A DNA stretch of 64,000 bases from Roseovarius sp. A-2. GTDB taxonomy: Bacteria; Pseudomonadota; Alphaproteobacteria; Rhodobacterales; Rhodobacteraceae. The notes under the pieces are model-generated. The model ran no database searches and had not been told where the DNA came from. It saw only the letters and a list, made by a program, of their open reading frames with translations. The stretch is taken from contig NZ_BDIY01000001.1 of the NCBI RefSeq assembly GCF_002072155.1, forward strand, positions 372,001 to 436,000, read 5' to 3'. This document shows, piece after piece, positions 48,693 through 57,387 of this stretch. The translations under genes and the position numbers were made by a program. The stretch's first letter is position 1. Each line of letters begins with the position of its first letter.

Positions 48693-49921
48693 TCTGCCAC
48701 GCCCGCGTTTTCCGCCGCCGCCCGCACGGTGGCAAGACGGCGCGGGAAATCGGCAAAGACCGCCTGCGCCTCGGTCCAGATGCGGCGGGCGCGGTCGGTC
48801 TCGCCCAGAACGCCGTAAGCGTTGATCAGTCGCGCCCAGTCCTCGGCGGTGCCACCCTCGTCGGCCAGACGGCCCGCCAGCCCGGCCACCATGCCCCGGA
48901 TCATCTCCTGCCGGGCCTCGGGGTCCATATCCTCGGCGGCGGCGATATCGCCCGCCGAGGGGCCGGGCGCGGCCTCGGGAGCGGGTAGCTCATAGCGTTC
49001 GCCCGCGCGCGCCGCCAGTTCCCCGATACCCGCGCGAATGGGGGCGATCCAGGGCGCGTCAGGCATGCTCTCTTCCAGCAGGTCGCGCCACAGGTGGAAG
49101 GCGCGGTCGGGCCGGTCGATCTGCGTCATGTAGAGGCCGAGGTAGAAGCGGGCCGTCGGCGCACGCGGATCGCGCGCGAGGGCAGCGCGCAGCGCGGTCT
49201 CTGCGTCGCTCGATACGTAGCCATTCGTGGCATTGATCATCAACTCCGCCAGCGTGGCGTAATCGTCGGCAGTGGCCGACCCGCCCTTCACCTCAATGAG
49301 CTGCGCCTGCGCCTTGCGTGCCGCCGCCATATTGCCAAGCGCCGCCTCGCTGCGCACCAGAAAGCGCAGGCCTTGCTGGTCCTCGGGCCGCTCCGCCACC
49401 GTCTCGCGCAGCCGCTCGACCAGCGCCATGTAGTCTTCGCTCGTGCCATCGGGCAGGTCGGCTGGCTCGGGCGCGAATCGCTCTTCGGCGGTTGCCTGAT
49501 CCAGCCGCGCGTCTCGCGCCGCCTCGGAATTTGCGATCCGGGTGGCCATCGGCAGATCGCCGTAACCCGGCGCGCCGATCTGCGAATAGAGCAACACACC
49601 GCCACCGGCGATCAGGGCCACCACCCCCCCGGCCATCGCCATCCCGAGTGCCGCCGGTTGACCACCGCTCTCGCCGCCCGCGCGCAACTGTGCATCGGCG
49701 GCCAGGATCTTGCGCGACACCTCGGCGCGCAGCCGCTCGGCATCCTCGGACTCCAGCACGCCGCGCTTGAGGTCGCGCTCGATCTCGCGCAGCTGATCGC
49801 GGTAAACGTCGAGGTCATAGGCCGCGGGCGGAGCCTCGCCCACCCGGCCCCGCATCAGCGTCAGCCCCAATATGGTGCCGACCCCGATCGCAAGGGCCGC
49901 CACGATGATCCAGAATGCCAT
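48689..49921 (-). CDS. ccmI: Cytochrome c biogenesis protein CcmI
   Basis: 410 aa from the ATG at 49921. An N-terminal membrane helix ('MAFWIIVAALAIGVGTILGL'), then a cytoplasmic segment with 'YRDQLREIERDLKRGVLESE', the CcmI signature that pairs with haem ligation, a second helix ('LGMAMAGGVVALIAGGGVLL', about 115-135) and a long periplasmic TPR-rich domain to the C-terminus. CcmI delivers apocytochrome c to the CcmFH haem lyase. The other ccm genes are not in this window. Upstream frame beyond the ATG is not used. Confidence 0.92.
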   Translation of the reverse strand: MAFWIIVAALAIGVGTILGLTLMRGRVGEAPPAAYDLDVYRDQLREIERDLKRGVLESEDAERLRAEVSRKILAADAQLRAGGESGGQPAALGMAMAGGVVALIAGGGVLLYSQIGAPGYGDLPMATRIANSEAARDARLDQATAEERFAPEPADLPDGTSEDYMALVERLRETVAERPEDQQGLRFLVRSEAALGNMAAARKAQAQLIEVKGGSATADDYATLAELMINATNGYVSSDAETALRAALARDPRAPTARFYLGLYMTQIDRPDRAFHLWRDLLEESMPDAPWIAPIRAGIGELAARAGERYELPAPEAAPGPSAGDIAAAEDMDPEARQEMIRGMVAGLAGRLADEGGTAEDWARLINAYGVLGETDRARRIWTEAQAVFADFPRRLATVRAAAENAGVAE

Positions 49922-50135
49922 GCTCTCTCCTCGGGTGACTGCCCCCATGTAACGACCCGCAGCCGCGGAAAAAAGAGGTATGTGGTCACTTGGCCGTGGG
50001 CCGCCCGCGCCGCGATGTCGCAATGTCGCTATTGATACGGAAATCGCCGCCCGGAGTATCCTTTCGCTCGGCCTTACGTCGCATTACGATGCCAGCCGCA
50101 AGCCTATTGCGAATCCTCCAAGCCCGAGAGCGCGC

Positions 50136-51380
50136 ATGAAACACTATTCCGCCTTTGCCGTCGCCCGCGAAGCCCTGCGTTACCACATGGGGTGGGAGCG
50201 CGCCTGGGCCTCGCCCGAACCGAAGAAGAAATACGATGTCATCATCGTGGGCGCGGGCGGGCACGGGCTCGCCACCGCCTATTACCTCGGCAAGAATTTC
50301 GGCATCACCAATGTCGCAATCCTTGAAAAGGGCTGGCTGGGGGGCGGTAACACGGGGCGCAACACCACGATCATCCGCTCCAACTACCTGCAGGACCCTT
50401 CGGCGGCGATCTACGAGAAATCGCGCTCGCTCTACGAGACGCTGAGCCAGGATTTCAACTACAACATCATGTATTCGCCCCGTGGCGTGATCATGCTGGC
50501 GCAGACCGAGCACGAGGTGCGCGGCTATCAGCGTACGGCCCATGCCAACGCCCTGCAAGGCGTCACGACCGAGTTCATCTCGCCCGCCCGCGTCAAGGAA
50601 ATCGTGCCGATCATCAATCTCGACGGGCCGCGCTACCCGGTGCTGGGCGGCCTTTGGCAGGCCCGCGGCGGCACGGCGCGCCACGATGCTGTGGCCTGGG
50701 GCTATGCCCGGGCCTGCTCGGCCATGGGCATGCACATCATCCAGAAATGCGAAGTGACCGGCATTTCCCGCGAGGGCAGCAAGGTCACCGGTGTCACCAC
50801 CAATCGCGGCGACATCGCCTGTGACAAGCTGGGGCTGGTCGTGGCCGGTCACTCGGGCCATCTTGCCGAAATGGCCGGCTTCCGCCTGCCGATCGAATCC
50901 GTCGCCCTTCAGGCGCTGGTGTCAGAGCCGATCAAGCCCTGCATGGATTGCGTCGTCATGGCCAACACCGTGCATGGCTACATGAGCCAGTCCGACAAGG
51001 GCGAGATGGTCATCGGCGGCGGCACCGACGGCTATAACAACTACACGCAGCGCGGCTCTTTCCACCATATCGAGGAAACCGTGCGCGCGCTGGTCGAGAC
51101 CTTCCCGATGGTCGCGCGGCTCAAGATGCTGCGCCAATGGGGCGGGATCGTGGACGTGACCGGCGACCGCTCGCCGATCCTCAGCAAAACGCCGGTCGAT
51201 GGCATCTTCATCAATTGCGGCTGGGGCACCGGCGGCTTCAAGGCCATCCCCGGCTCCGGCTGGGGCTTTGCCGAACTGATGGCCAAGGGCCACTCGCCGC
51301 TCTGCGACGAGTTCGGCCTCGACCGGTTCTATCAGGGCCGGTTTATTGATGAGTCAGTGGCTGCGGGGGTGGCGCATTGA
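50136..51380 (+). CDS. soxB: Sarcosine oxidase beta subunit
   Basis: 414 aa from the ATG at 50136. Flavin subunit of the heterotetrameric enzyme that demethylates sarcosine to glycine. It has the dinucleotide motif 'VIIVGAGGHGLATAYYLG' (residues 36-53), 'GWLGGGNTGRNTTIIRSNYL' and 'GGTARHDAVAWGYARA', whose His183 probably carries the covalent FMN as in characterised homologues, and 'DGIFINCGWGTGGFKAIPGS' near the C-terminus. First gene of the sox operon; the 214-base gap upstream has no obvious promoter match. Its last bases overlap the start of an AT-rich ORF that separates it from soxD. Confidence 0.96.
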   Translation: MKHYSAFAVAREALRYHMGWERAWASPEPKKKYDVIIVGAGGHGLATAYYLGKNFGITNVAILEKGWLGGGNTGRNTTIIRSNYLQDPSAAIYEKSRSLYETLSQDFNYNIMYSPRGVIMLAQTEHEVRGYQRTAHANALQGVTTEFISPARVKEIVPIINLDGPRYPVLGGLWQARGGTARHDAVAWGYARACSAMGMHIIQKCEVTGISREGSKVTGVTTNRGDIACDKLGLVVAGHSGHLAEMAGFRLPIESVALQALVSEPIKPCMDCVVMANTVHGYMSQSDKGEMVIGGGTDGYNNYTQRGSFHHIEETVRALVETFPMVARLKMLRQWGGIVDVTGDRSPILSKTPVDGIFINCGWGTGGFKAIPGSGWGFAELMAKGHSPLCDEFGLDRFYQGRFIDESVAAGVAH

Positions 51381-51748
51381 ACAAGATCAACCAAGTAGAA
51401 GTAGGAACATTGCACGGCGTGCTATTTCGACAAATGGCTCTCGTGATCTTTTTTCTATTTTTGCTTCTTCTTGGATACCTAGCCCAGAAGCAGTGTGCTT
51501 TGGGAATAGACGACTGGTTTGCAAGATCAGGAGCTATTGTCGTTGGCCTCGTCATAGCATCTCAGTCGTTAGATGCGGCATTTGGTTGGTTCTCAGGTTT
51601 TCGCCAAACCAATTTGGCACCGCACTTTGCAAGCTATATTCCTAGAAATCGGTTTGCGATTTTTGGAGCGTTCTTCGCTGTTTTAGCCACGTTTGTGTGG
51701 GGCTTCGGCGATTTGATGTTGGAACCAGGGGAAACAATGACATGCTGA
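51377..51748 (+). CDS. AT-rich small membrane protein ORF inserted in the sox operon, unknown function
   Basis: 123 aa, or 104 from the ATG at 51434. It begins with TTG overlapping the soxB stop and ends 7 bases inside soxD. Three hydrophobic segments are visible: 'MALVIFFLFLLLLGYLA' (20-36), 'SGAIVVGLVIASQSLDAAFG' (51-70) and 'FAIFGAFFAVLATFVWGFGD' (93-112). Base composition is far from its neighbours (22 G+C of 60 in 51421-51480 by hand count) and it uses codons rare around it, such as AGA, ATA and TTT. No transposase or flanking direct repeat was seen. Recent transfer into the operon is likely; the protein may or may not be expressed. Confidence 0.6.
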   Translation: MNKINQVEVGTLHGVLFRQMALVIFFLFLLLLGYLAQKQCALGIDDWFARSGAIVVGLVIASQSLDAAFGWFSGFRQTNLAPHFASYIPRNRFAIFGAFFAVLATFVWGFGDLMLEPGETMTC

Positions 51749-52071
51749 TCCTCACCTGCCCCTGCTGCGGCGTTACGGGCGAAGAGACCGAATTTCACCA
51801 GGGCGGCGAGGCGCATCTGACGCGCCACGGCCCCGGCGCGTCGGATGATGAGTTTCACACCTATATGTTCGCCAAGGAAAACCCCAAAGGCGTGCATTTC
51901 GAGCGGTGGCGGCACAACAATGGCTGCGGCAAGTGGTTTCACGCCGCCCGCGATACCATGACGCTGGAGGTCTACGGCACATACCCCGCCCAAACGCTGG
52001 AGCCGCCGCAGGAGATCCGTGACGCGATCACCGCCAAGCGCCCCGGCTGGACATGGCGGGAATTCGCATGA
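51742..52071 (+). CDS. soxD: Sarcosine oxidase delta subunit
   Basis: 109 aa from the ATG at 51742. Small zinc-binding subunit: Cys6 and Cys9 in 'LILTCPCCG', with His58 and Cys62 in 'WRHNNGCGKWFHAARDT', as in characterised SoxD. It supports assembly of the SoxABDG complex. The ribosome binding site AGGGGAAAC lies in the tail of the upstream AT-rich ORF, so either that region preserved the original site or the insertion brought a new one. soxA starts 64 bases downstream. Confidence 0.95.
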   Translation: MLILTCPCCGVTGEETEFHQGGEAHLTRHGPGASDDEFHTYMFAKENPKGVHFERWRHNNGCGKWFHAARDTMTLEVYGTYPAQTLEPPQEIRDAITAKRPGWTWREFA

Positions 52072-52080
52072 CCTTTCACT

Positions 52081-52100
52081 GTTCCAAAAATACTCAATCC
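52081..52100. repeat. Dispersed intergenic repeat, copy D
   Basis: On the minus strand GGATTGAGTATTTTTGGAAC, the left half of the GAGTATTTTTGGCCAAGAAGA pattern seen at 10586 and 43162. Here it lies within the sox operon, between soxD and soxA. Confidence 0.4.
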
Positions 52101-52135
52101 ACAACGCCCGCCCCAAGGGCCCGAGGGTTCAAGAC

Positions 52136-55100
52136 ATGAGCACACGTCTGGCCAAGACTGGTCGCCTCGTCGATCACAGCCGCGCCATCGAATTCACCTT
52201 CAACGGCAAGCGCCTGAAGGGCCATCCCGGCGACACGCTCGCCTCGGCGCTTCTGGCCAATGACCAGATGCTGGTGGGCCGGTCGTTCAAATACCACCGC
52301 CCGCGCGGCATCGTGGCCTCTGGCGCGGAAGAGCCCAACGCGCTTGTCGGTTTGGGCGAGGGCACCCGGTTCGAGCCCAACCAGCGTGTCACCACGACCG
52401 AATTGTTCGACGGGCTGACCTGCATCAGTCAGAACCACTGGCCGAGCCTCGATTTCGACATCGGCGCGGTCAACACCCACCTGTCGCGCTTCCTGCCTGC
52501 GGGCTTTTACTACAAGATGTTCATCCACCCGCGCCCGTTCTGGAAGCATGTGTATGAGCCGTTCATCCGTCAATCGGCGGGTCTGGGCAAAGCGTCCAAT
52601 CCCGGCGATCCGGACCGGTATGAGCATTTCTATTACTTCTGCGATGTGCTGGTGGTGGGCGGCGGCGTGGCCGGTCTGCAAGCGGCACTTGCGGCGGCCG
52701 AGGCCGGATCAAAGGTCATGCTGATCGAGCAGACGGCCCATTGGGGTGGCCGCGCGCCTGTCGATGGCGGCGAGGTCGAGGGCCAGCCCGTTGCGGACTG
52801 GATCACCGCCACTCTTGCAAAACTGCAAGACATGCCCAATGTCACCCTGCGCAATCGTTGCATGGGTGCAGGGGTCTACGATCACGGCTATGCGCTCGGC
52901 TACGAGCGTGTCGCCGATCACACCCCCGGCAGTGACGCGCCGCGCCACCGTCTGTGGCGTATTCGCGCGGGCCAGATCGTGACCGCCACCGGGGCCATCG
53001 AACGCCCGCTCAGTTTCGCGGGCAACGACATCCCCGGCGTCATGCTCGCGTCGGCGATCCGCGATTACGCGATCGATTTCGGCGTCTCCGTCGGCGACCG
53101 CACCGTGGTCGTCACCAACAATGACGACGCTTACCGCACCGCCATCACGCTCAAGCAGCTTGGCCTCGAAATCCCCGTCATCCTCGACGCCCGTCAATCG
53201 GGCGGCGGTGCCCTGGCCGATGAGGCGCGCGCGCTTGGCATCCGCGTCGAGAACGGCAAGGGCATCGCCAAGGTCAAGGGCGGCAAGCGCGTCGAAGGCG
53301 TGGCCATCTGCGCGCAGGCGGGCGAAGGCGCGGTGCTGGAAGAGATCAAGTGCGACGCGGTTGCGATGTCCGGCGGCTGGTCGCCGGTGGTGCATCTGTG
53401 GTCGCATTGCGGCGGCAAGCTGATCTGGGACGAGGCACAGGCCCATTTCCGCCCCGACCGCGCCAATCCGCCGAAAGGGGCCAAGGGCGAGGGGTTCGTG
53501 ATCCCCGCCGGTGCCGCCAATGGCACGGGTGATCTGGCCAGCGTCGTCGCTGACGCGCATGAGGCCGGGCAGGCGGCGGCCAAGGCCATGGGCCGTAAAC
53601 CCAAGGGCAAGGCCCCTGAGGCCAGCACTTCGGTGGAGGCCCCGATGCAACCCGTCTGGCTTATGCCACAGGGCGCGGGCATCAAGCTGCGGATGAAATC
53701 CTGGCTCGATTACCAGAACGACGTGAAGGTATCGGACGTGCAACTCGCCGCGCGCGAGGGCTACGAAAGCGTCGAACACGCCAAGCGCTACACCACGCTC
53801 GGCATGGCCACGGATCAGGGCAAGCTGAGCAATATAAACGGCTTGGCGATCCTGTCGGATGCGCTGAACCAGCCCATTCCGCAGACCGGCACCACCACTT
53901 TCCGCCCGCCATATACGCCGATTTCGCTGTCGTCGATCGCGGGCGAGGCCAAGGGCGAGATTTTCCAGCCCATTCGCAAGACACCGATGCATGGCTGGCA
54001 CGAGGCGCATGGCGCGGATTTCGAGCCGGTCGGCCAATGGCGCCGCCCCTATTGCTTCCTCAGGGGCGAGGAGGGCCGCCACGAGGCCGTCAACCGCGAG
54101 ATCAAACAAACCCGGGCCAGCCTCGCTCTGCTCGACGCCTCGACCCTTGGCAAGATCATCGTCAAAGGTGCGGATGCGGGCCGCTTCATGGACATGCTCT
54201 ACACCAACATGATGTCGACGCTGAAGCCTGGACGCTGCCGCTATGGCCTGATGTGCAACGAGAACGGCTTTCTGATGGATGACGGCGTGGTCGCGCGGCT
54301 GGATGAGGACACGTTCCTTGTCCACACCACCACGGGTGGGGCAGAGTCGATCCATGGCCACATGGAAGACTGGCTGCAATGCGAATGGTGGGACTGGAAG
54401 GTCTATACCGCCAACGTCACCGAGCAATATGCGCAGGTGGGCGTCGCGGGGCCGAACTCCCGCAAGGTGATCGAAAAGCTGACCGAGGACGATATCAGCG
54501 CCGATGCGCTGACCTTTATGGGCTGGAGCGAGATCACTGTCGCAGGCATTCCCGCGCGCGTCTTCCGCATTTCCTTCGCCGGTGAACTGAGTTTCGAGCT
54601 TTCGGTGCCTGCAAGCCATGGTCGCGCCCTTTGGGACGCGCTGCTGGAGGCGGGTGAGGAATATGGCGTCATGCCCTACGGGACCGAGGCGATGCACGTG
54701 ATGCGCGCCGAGAAGGGGTTCATCATGATAGGGGACGAGACGGATGGCACGGTCATCCCGCAGGACCTGAACATGGACTGGGCGATTTCCAAGAAGAAAG
54801 AGGATTATCTCGGCAAGCGTGCGCAGGAGCGTAGCCACATGGCTGATCCCAATCGCTGGAAACTGGTGGGGCTGGAGACGCTCGACGGCTCCGTCCTTCC
54901 CGATGGCGCCTACGCCACGGCACCGGGCACCAACGCCAACGGTCAGCGCAACACCCAAGGGCGCGTGACCTCCACCTACCACTCGCCCACGCTCGGGCGC
55001 GGCATCGCCATGGGGCTGGTCCACAACGGCCCGGACCGCATGGGCGAGGTGCTGGAGTTTCCAAAGGTCGACGGCGGTATCGTGAAAGCGAAGATCGTCG

Positions 55101-55144
55101 ATCAGGTGTTTTACGACAAGGACGGGGAGAAGCAGAATGTCTGA
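52136..55144 (+). CDS. soxA: Sarcosine oxidase alpha subunit
   Basis: 1002 aa from the ATG at 52136 with GAGGG upstream. Domain order: an N-terminal ferredoxin-like Fer2_4 segment ('IEFTFNGKRLKGHPGDTLAS'), an NAD-binding domain around residues 170-190 ('VLVVGGGVAGLQAALAAAEA'), a second nucleotide-binding motif, and a C-terminal GcvT-like folate-binding domain from about residue 610 ('EEGRHEAVNREIKQ', 'GPNSRKVIEKLTEDDISADA'). It passes the methyl group to tetrahydrofolate, giving 5,10-methylene-THF. Its stop overlaps soxG by 8 bases. Key enzyme for growth on glycine betaine or sarcosine. Confidence 0.96.
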   Translation: MSTRLAKTGRLVDHSRAIEFTFNGKRLKGHPGDTLASALLANDQMLVGRSFKYHRPRGIVASGAEEPNALVGLGEGTRFEPNQRVTTTELFDGLTCISQNHWPSLDFDIGAVNTHLSRFLPAGFYYKMFIHPRPFWKHVYEPFIRQSAGLGKASNPGDPDRYEHFYYFCDVLVVGGGVAGLQAALAAAEAGSKVMLIEQTAHWGGRAPVDGGEVEGQPVADWITATLAKLQDMPNVTLRNRCMGAGVYDHGYALGYERVADHTPGSDAPRHRLWRIRAGQIVTATGAIERPLSFAGNDIPGVMLASAIRDYAIDFGVSVGDRTVVVTNNDDAYRTAITLKQLGLEIPVILDARQSGGGALADEARALGIRVENGKGIAKVKGGKRVEGVAICAQAGEGAVLEEIKCDAVAMSGGWSPVVHLWSHCGGKLIWDEAQAHFRPDRANPPKGAKGEGFVIPAGAANGTGDLASVVADAHEAGQAAAKAMGRKPKGKAPEASTSVEAPMQPVWLMPQGAGIKLRMKSWLDYQNDVKVSDVQLAAREGYESVEHAKRYTTLGMATDQGKLSNINGLAILSDALNQPIPQTGTTTFRPPYTPISLSSIAGEAKGEIFQPIRKTPMHGWHEAHGADFEPVGQWRRPYCFLRGEEGRHEAVNREIKQTRASLALLDASTLGKIIVKGADAGRFMDMLYTNMMSTLKPGRCRYGLMCNENGFLMDDGVVARLDEDTFLVHTTTGGAESIHGHMEDWLQCEWWDWKVYTANVTEQYAQVGVAGPNSRKVIEKLTEDDISADALTFMGWSEITVAGIPARVFRISFAGELSFELSVPASHGRALWDALLEAGEEYGVMPYGTEAMHVMRAEKGFIMIGDETDGTVIPQDLNMDWAISKKKEDYLGKRAQERSHMADPNRWKLVGLETLDGSVLPDGAYATAPGTNANGQRNTQGRVTSTYHSPTLGRGIAMGLVHNGPDRMGEVLEFPKVDGGIVKAKIVDQVFYDKDGEKQNV

Positions 55145-55706
55145 GGCCGTCACCCCCCTGAACGGGGCCCGCGTCAACGGGCTCGCAACCATCGCGGATG
55201 CGGGCCTGACCGGCATGATCACCCTGCGGGGCGATCTGTCGTCCGCCGAGGTCAAGGCCGCCGTGCAAAAGGCCACCGGCCTCGACGTGCCTGCACAGCG
55301 TCAGGCGCTGAGCGGGCAGGGGGCTGCCGCACTCTGGATGTCGCCGGACGAACTCTTGCTGATCTGCGACTATGACGGGGTGGCCGAGACGATTGCCACG
55401 CTGGAAGAGGCGCTCAGGGGCCAGCATTTCCTCGCCGTCAACGTCTCGGACGCGCGCACCTACCTGCACGTCTCGGGCACCGGCGCGCGTGAAATCCTGG
55501 CCAAGCTTTGCCCGGTGGACCTCTCGCCGGAGGCCTTCACCCCCGGCATGTTCCGGCGCACCCGCATGGCGCAGGTGCCCGCCGCGTTCTGGCTGGATGA
55601 GGCGGGCACGTTTCACCTCATCTGCTTCCGCTCGGTGGCCGACTATGCCTTCAACCTGCTGAAAACAGCGGCCTTGCCGGGCGGCGAGGTGGGCGTCTAC
55701 GGCTGA
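55137..55706 (+). CDS. soxG: Sarcosine oxidase gamma subunit
   Basis: 189 aa. Small GcvT-like subunit of the heterotetramer; the fold is suggested by 'GMITLRGDLSSAEVKAAVQK', 'LSGQGAAALWMSPDELLLIC' and 'VNVSDARTYLHVSGTGAREI'. It closes the soxB-D-A-G operon and overlaps soxA by 8 bases. The folate-enzyme genes that often follow in other roseobacters are absent here; sodB follows instead, 110 bases away, which fits with the hydrogen peroxide that sarcosine oxidase releases. Confidence 0.94.
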   Translation: MSEAVTPLNGARVNGLATIADAGLTGMITLRGDLSSAEVKAAVQKATGLDVPAQRQALSGQGAAALWMSPDELLLICDYDGVAETIATLEEALRGQHFLAVNVSDARTYLHVSGTGAREILAKLCPVDLSPEAFTPGMFRRTRMAQVPAAFWLDEAGTFHLICFRSVADYAFNLLKTAALPGGEVGVYG

Positions 55707-55816
55707 CCTCCGTCATTCCCGACAGAAAAACTCCGGCCCGCAGGGTTGACCTTTGCCCAATCCGCCCACCATGTAAGGACATCGGATTTCAACACCAACG
55801 AACAGGGGGCATACCC

Positions 55817-56416
55817 ATGGCTTTCGAACTTCCCGACCTTCCGTATTCGCACGATGCGCTCGCTGATCACGGCATGAGCCGCGAGACGCTGGAATACCAC
55901 CACGACATCCACCACAAGGCCTATGTCGACAATGGCAACAAGGCCGTCGCTGGCACCGAGTGGGAGGGCAAATCGGTCGAAGAGATCATCAAGGGCACCT
56001 ATGATCCCAAGGCCGTCGCGCAGTCGGGCATCTTCAACAACGCCTCGCAATACTGGAACCACAATCAGTTCTGGGAGATGATGGCACCCGGCGGTACCGG
56101 CATGCCGAGCGAGCTGGAAAAGGCGATCAACGAAAGCTTTGGTTCGCTCGACAAGTTCAAGGAAGATTTCGCCGCCGCAGGGGCCGGGCAGTTCGGCTCG
56201 GGCTGGGCGTGGCTTGTGAAGGACACTGATGGCGCGCTGAAAGTGACCAAGACCGAGAACGGCGTGAACCCGCTCTGCTTCGGTCAGACAGCACTTCTGG
56301 GCTGTGACGTATGGGAGCATTCCTACTACATCGACTTCCGCAATAAACGGCCGGCCTACCTGCAGAACTTCCTCGACAATCTGGTGAACTGGGAAAACGT
56401 CGCGTCGCGCATGTGA
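55817..56416 (+). CDS. sodB: Superoxide dismutase, Fe type
   Basis: 199 aa. Metal ligands are visible in 'YHHDIHHKAYVDN' (His27 region), 'SQYWNHNQFWEMMAPGG' (second His) and 'DVWEHSYYIDFRNKRPAYL' (Asp and His). The Gln in 'NNASQYWNH' is the residue associated with iron rather than manganese enzymes; cambialistic use cannot be excluded. Cytoplasmic. Monocistronic with a strong terminator downstream. A TTGACC (55746-55751) upstream lacks a well-spaced -10. Confidence 0.96.
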   Translation: MAFELPDLPYSHDALADHGMSRETLEYHHDIHHKAYVDNGNKAVAGTEWEGKSVEEIIKGTYDPKAVAQSGIFNNASQYWNHNQFWEMMAPGGTGMPSELEKAINESFGSLDKFKEDFAAAGAGQFGSGWAWLVKDTDGALKVTKTENGVNPLCFGQTALLGCDVWEHSYYIDFRNKRPAYLQNFLDNLVNWENVASRM

Positions 56417-56438
56417 TCCGGTCCTGACCCGATCGCAG

Positions 56439-56468
56439 AAGGCCCGCCAACCGGCGGGCCTTCTTGTT
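56439..56468 (+). terminator. Rho-independent terminator of sodB
   Basis: AAGGCCCGCC (56439-56448) with GGCGGGCCTT (56453-56462), 10-bp perfect stem, 4-base loop, followed by CTTGTTTT. Confidence 0.9.
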
Positions 56469-56571
56469 TTGGCGCGACGCGATAGGGCTTTGATCCAATG
56501 TGATTTTCTGACGGAACCTATAGGCTGTTCATACGTTTTAACGATGACGCAATGACAAAGGAGGTTCCCCC

Positions 56572-56802
56572 ATGGCCGACCGTGTGAAATCGAATGATGG
56601 CAGCCGGGAGACCGAAGAAATCCTCGGCGAGAAGCCGGAAAACCTGAAGAAAGCCCCCTCTGCTGCGGGCCGCGCCGGTGGCGAGATCGCCCGCAAGGTC
56701 GGCACCCGCGATGAAAAGAAACGTCATGACGAGACATCTGCAGGCACGACGCGTGCCACGGCGCAGGACCAGGACGAGAGCGGCGACAAGGAGAAGATGT
56801 GA
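56572..56802 (+). CDS. Small hydrophilic protein of unknown function
   Basis: 76 aa, strongly charged and lacking hydrophobic core (about half the residues are Lys, Arg, Asp, Glu or Gly). It looks intrinsically disordered ('RVKSNDGSRETEEILGEKPE' early, 'QDQDESGDKEKM' at the end). It has a very strong AAGGAGG ribosome binding site, which argues it is a real gene. Its stop overlaps the ATG of the downstream host-attachment-type gene, so the two are co-translated. It may be a partner or stress-related protein; no family recognised. Confidence 0.75.
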   Translation: MADRVKSNDGSRETEEILGEKPENLKKAPSAAGRAGGEIARKVGTRDEKKRHDETSAGTTRATAQDQDESGDKEKM

Positions 56803-57260
56803 TGGCGGTTCTGACCAATGGCACCTGGGTGTTGATCGCGGACGGGGAAAAGGCGCTCTTCCTGCGCAACTCTGTTGATGCGATCTCGCCTGCGCTTGAT
56901 GTTGTGCGCAAGGACGAACAGGAAAACCCGTCAGATTACGACCAGTCCGCCAACCGTCCGGGGCGCAAGCACGATACCGGGGTCGGCCAGGTTTCGGCCA
57001 TGGATGACACCGATTGGCACGAACTGGCCAAGGAGCGGTTTGCGCATGAGTTGGCTGAGATTCTCTACAAGTACGCGCATCGCGGCGCGTTCGAACGCAT
57101 CGTGCTGGTCGCGGCGCCGCATGCATTGGGCGACTTGCGCAAGGCCCTGCACAAGGAGGTTCGGGACAAGGTGGTGGCCGAAATTCCCAAGGATCTCACG
57201 CATCACTCGCTCGACAAGGTCGCGACCATGCTGAAGGCGGAGCTTGACCCCAAGCTCTGA
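56802..57260 (+). CDS. Host attachment / baeRF12-type protein (PF10116-like)
   Basis: 152 aa from the ATG at 56802; a GTG codon directly before it is also possible. It fits the 'protein required for attachment to host cells' family, which descends from the eRF1/baeRF fold: 'TWVLIADGEKALFLRN' at the N-terminus, 'FAHELAEILYKYAHRGAFER' and 'IVLVAAPHALGDLRKALHKE' in the second half. First linked to Agrobacterium attachment, but the group is widespread in non-pathogens and its biochemical activity is unclear. It forms a two-gene unit with the 76-aa gene upstream. Confidence 0.85.
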   Translation: MAVLTNGTWVLIADGEKALFLRNSVDAISPALDVVRKDEQENPSDYDQSANRPGRKHDTGVGQVSAMDDTDWHELAKERFAHELAEILYKYAHRGAFERIVLVAAPHALGDLRKALHKEVRDKVVAEIPKDLTHHSLDKVATMLKAELDPKL

Positions 57261-57387
57261 GCCGTTGGCGCGCCGTCCCGTTGCATGACACCCGCGTGTA
57301 AACTGCATCGGTTCGGCGCTTTCGCCTTGCCTCGGCGGTCTGCTTGCGGCAGCACGGAGGCAGGGTGAAACACGGGGCAGCAGTATC

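Noticed and set aside
52709..55276. 855-codon open frame antisense to soxA
   Set aside because: A typical high-G+C shadow frame: no recognisable protein family, no ribosome binding site, and it is fully covered by the well-supported soxA and soxG.
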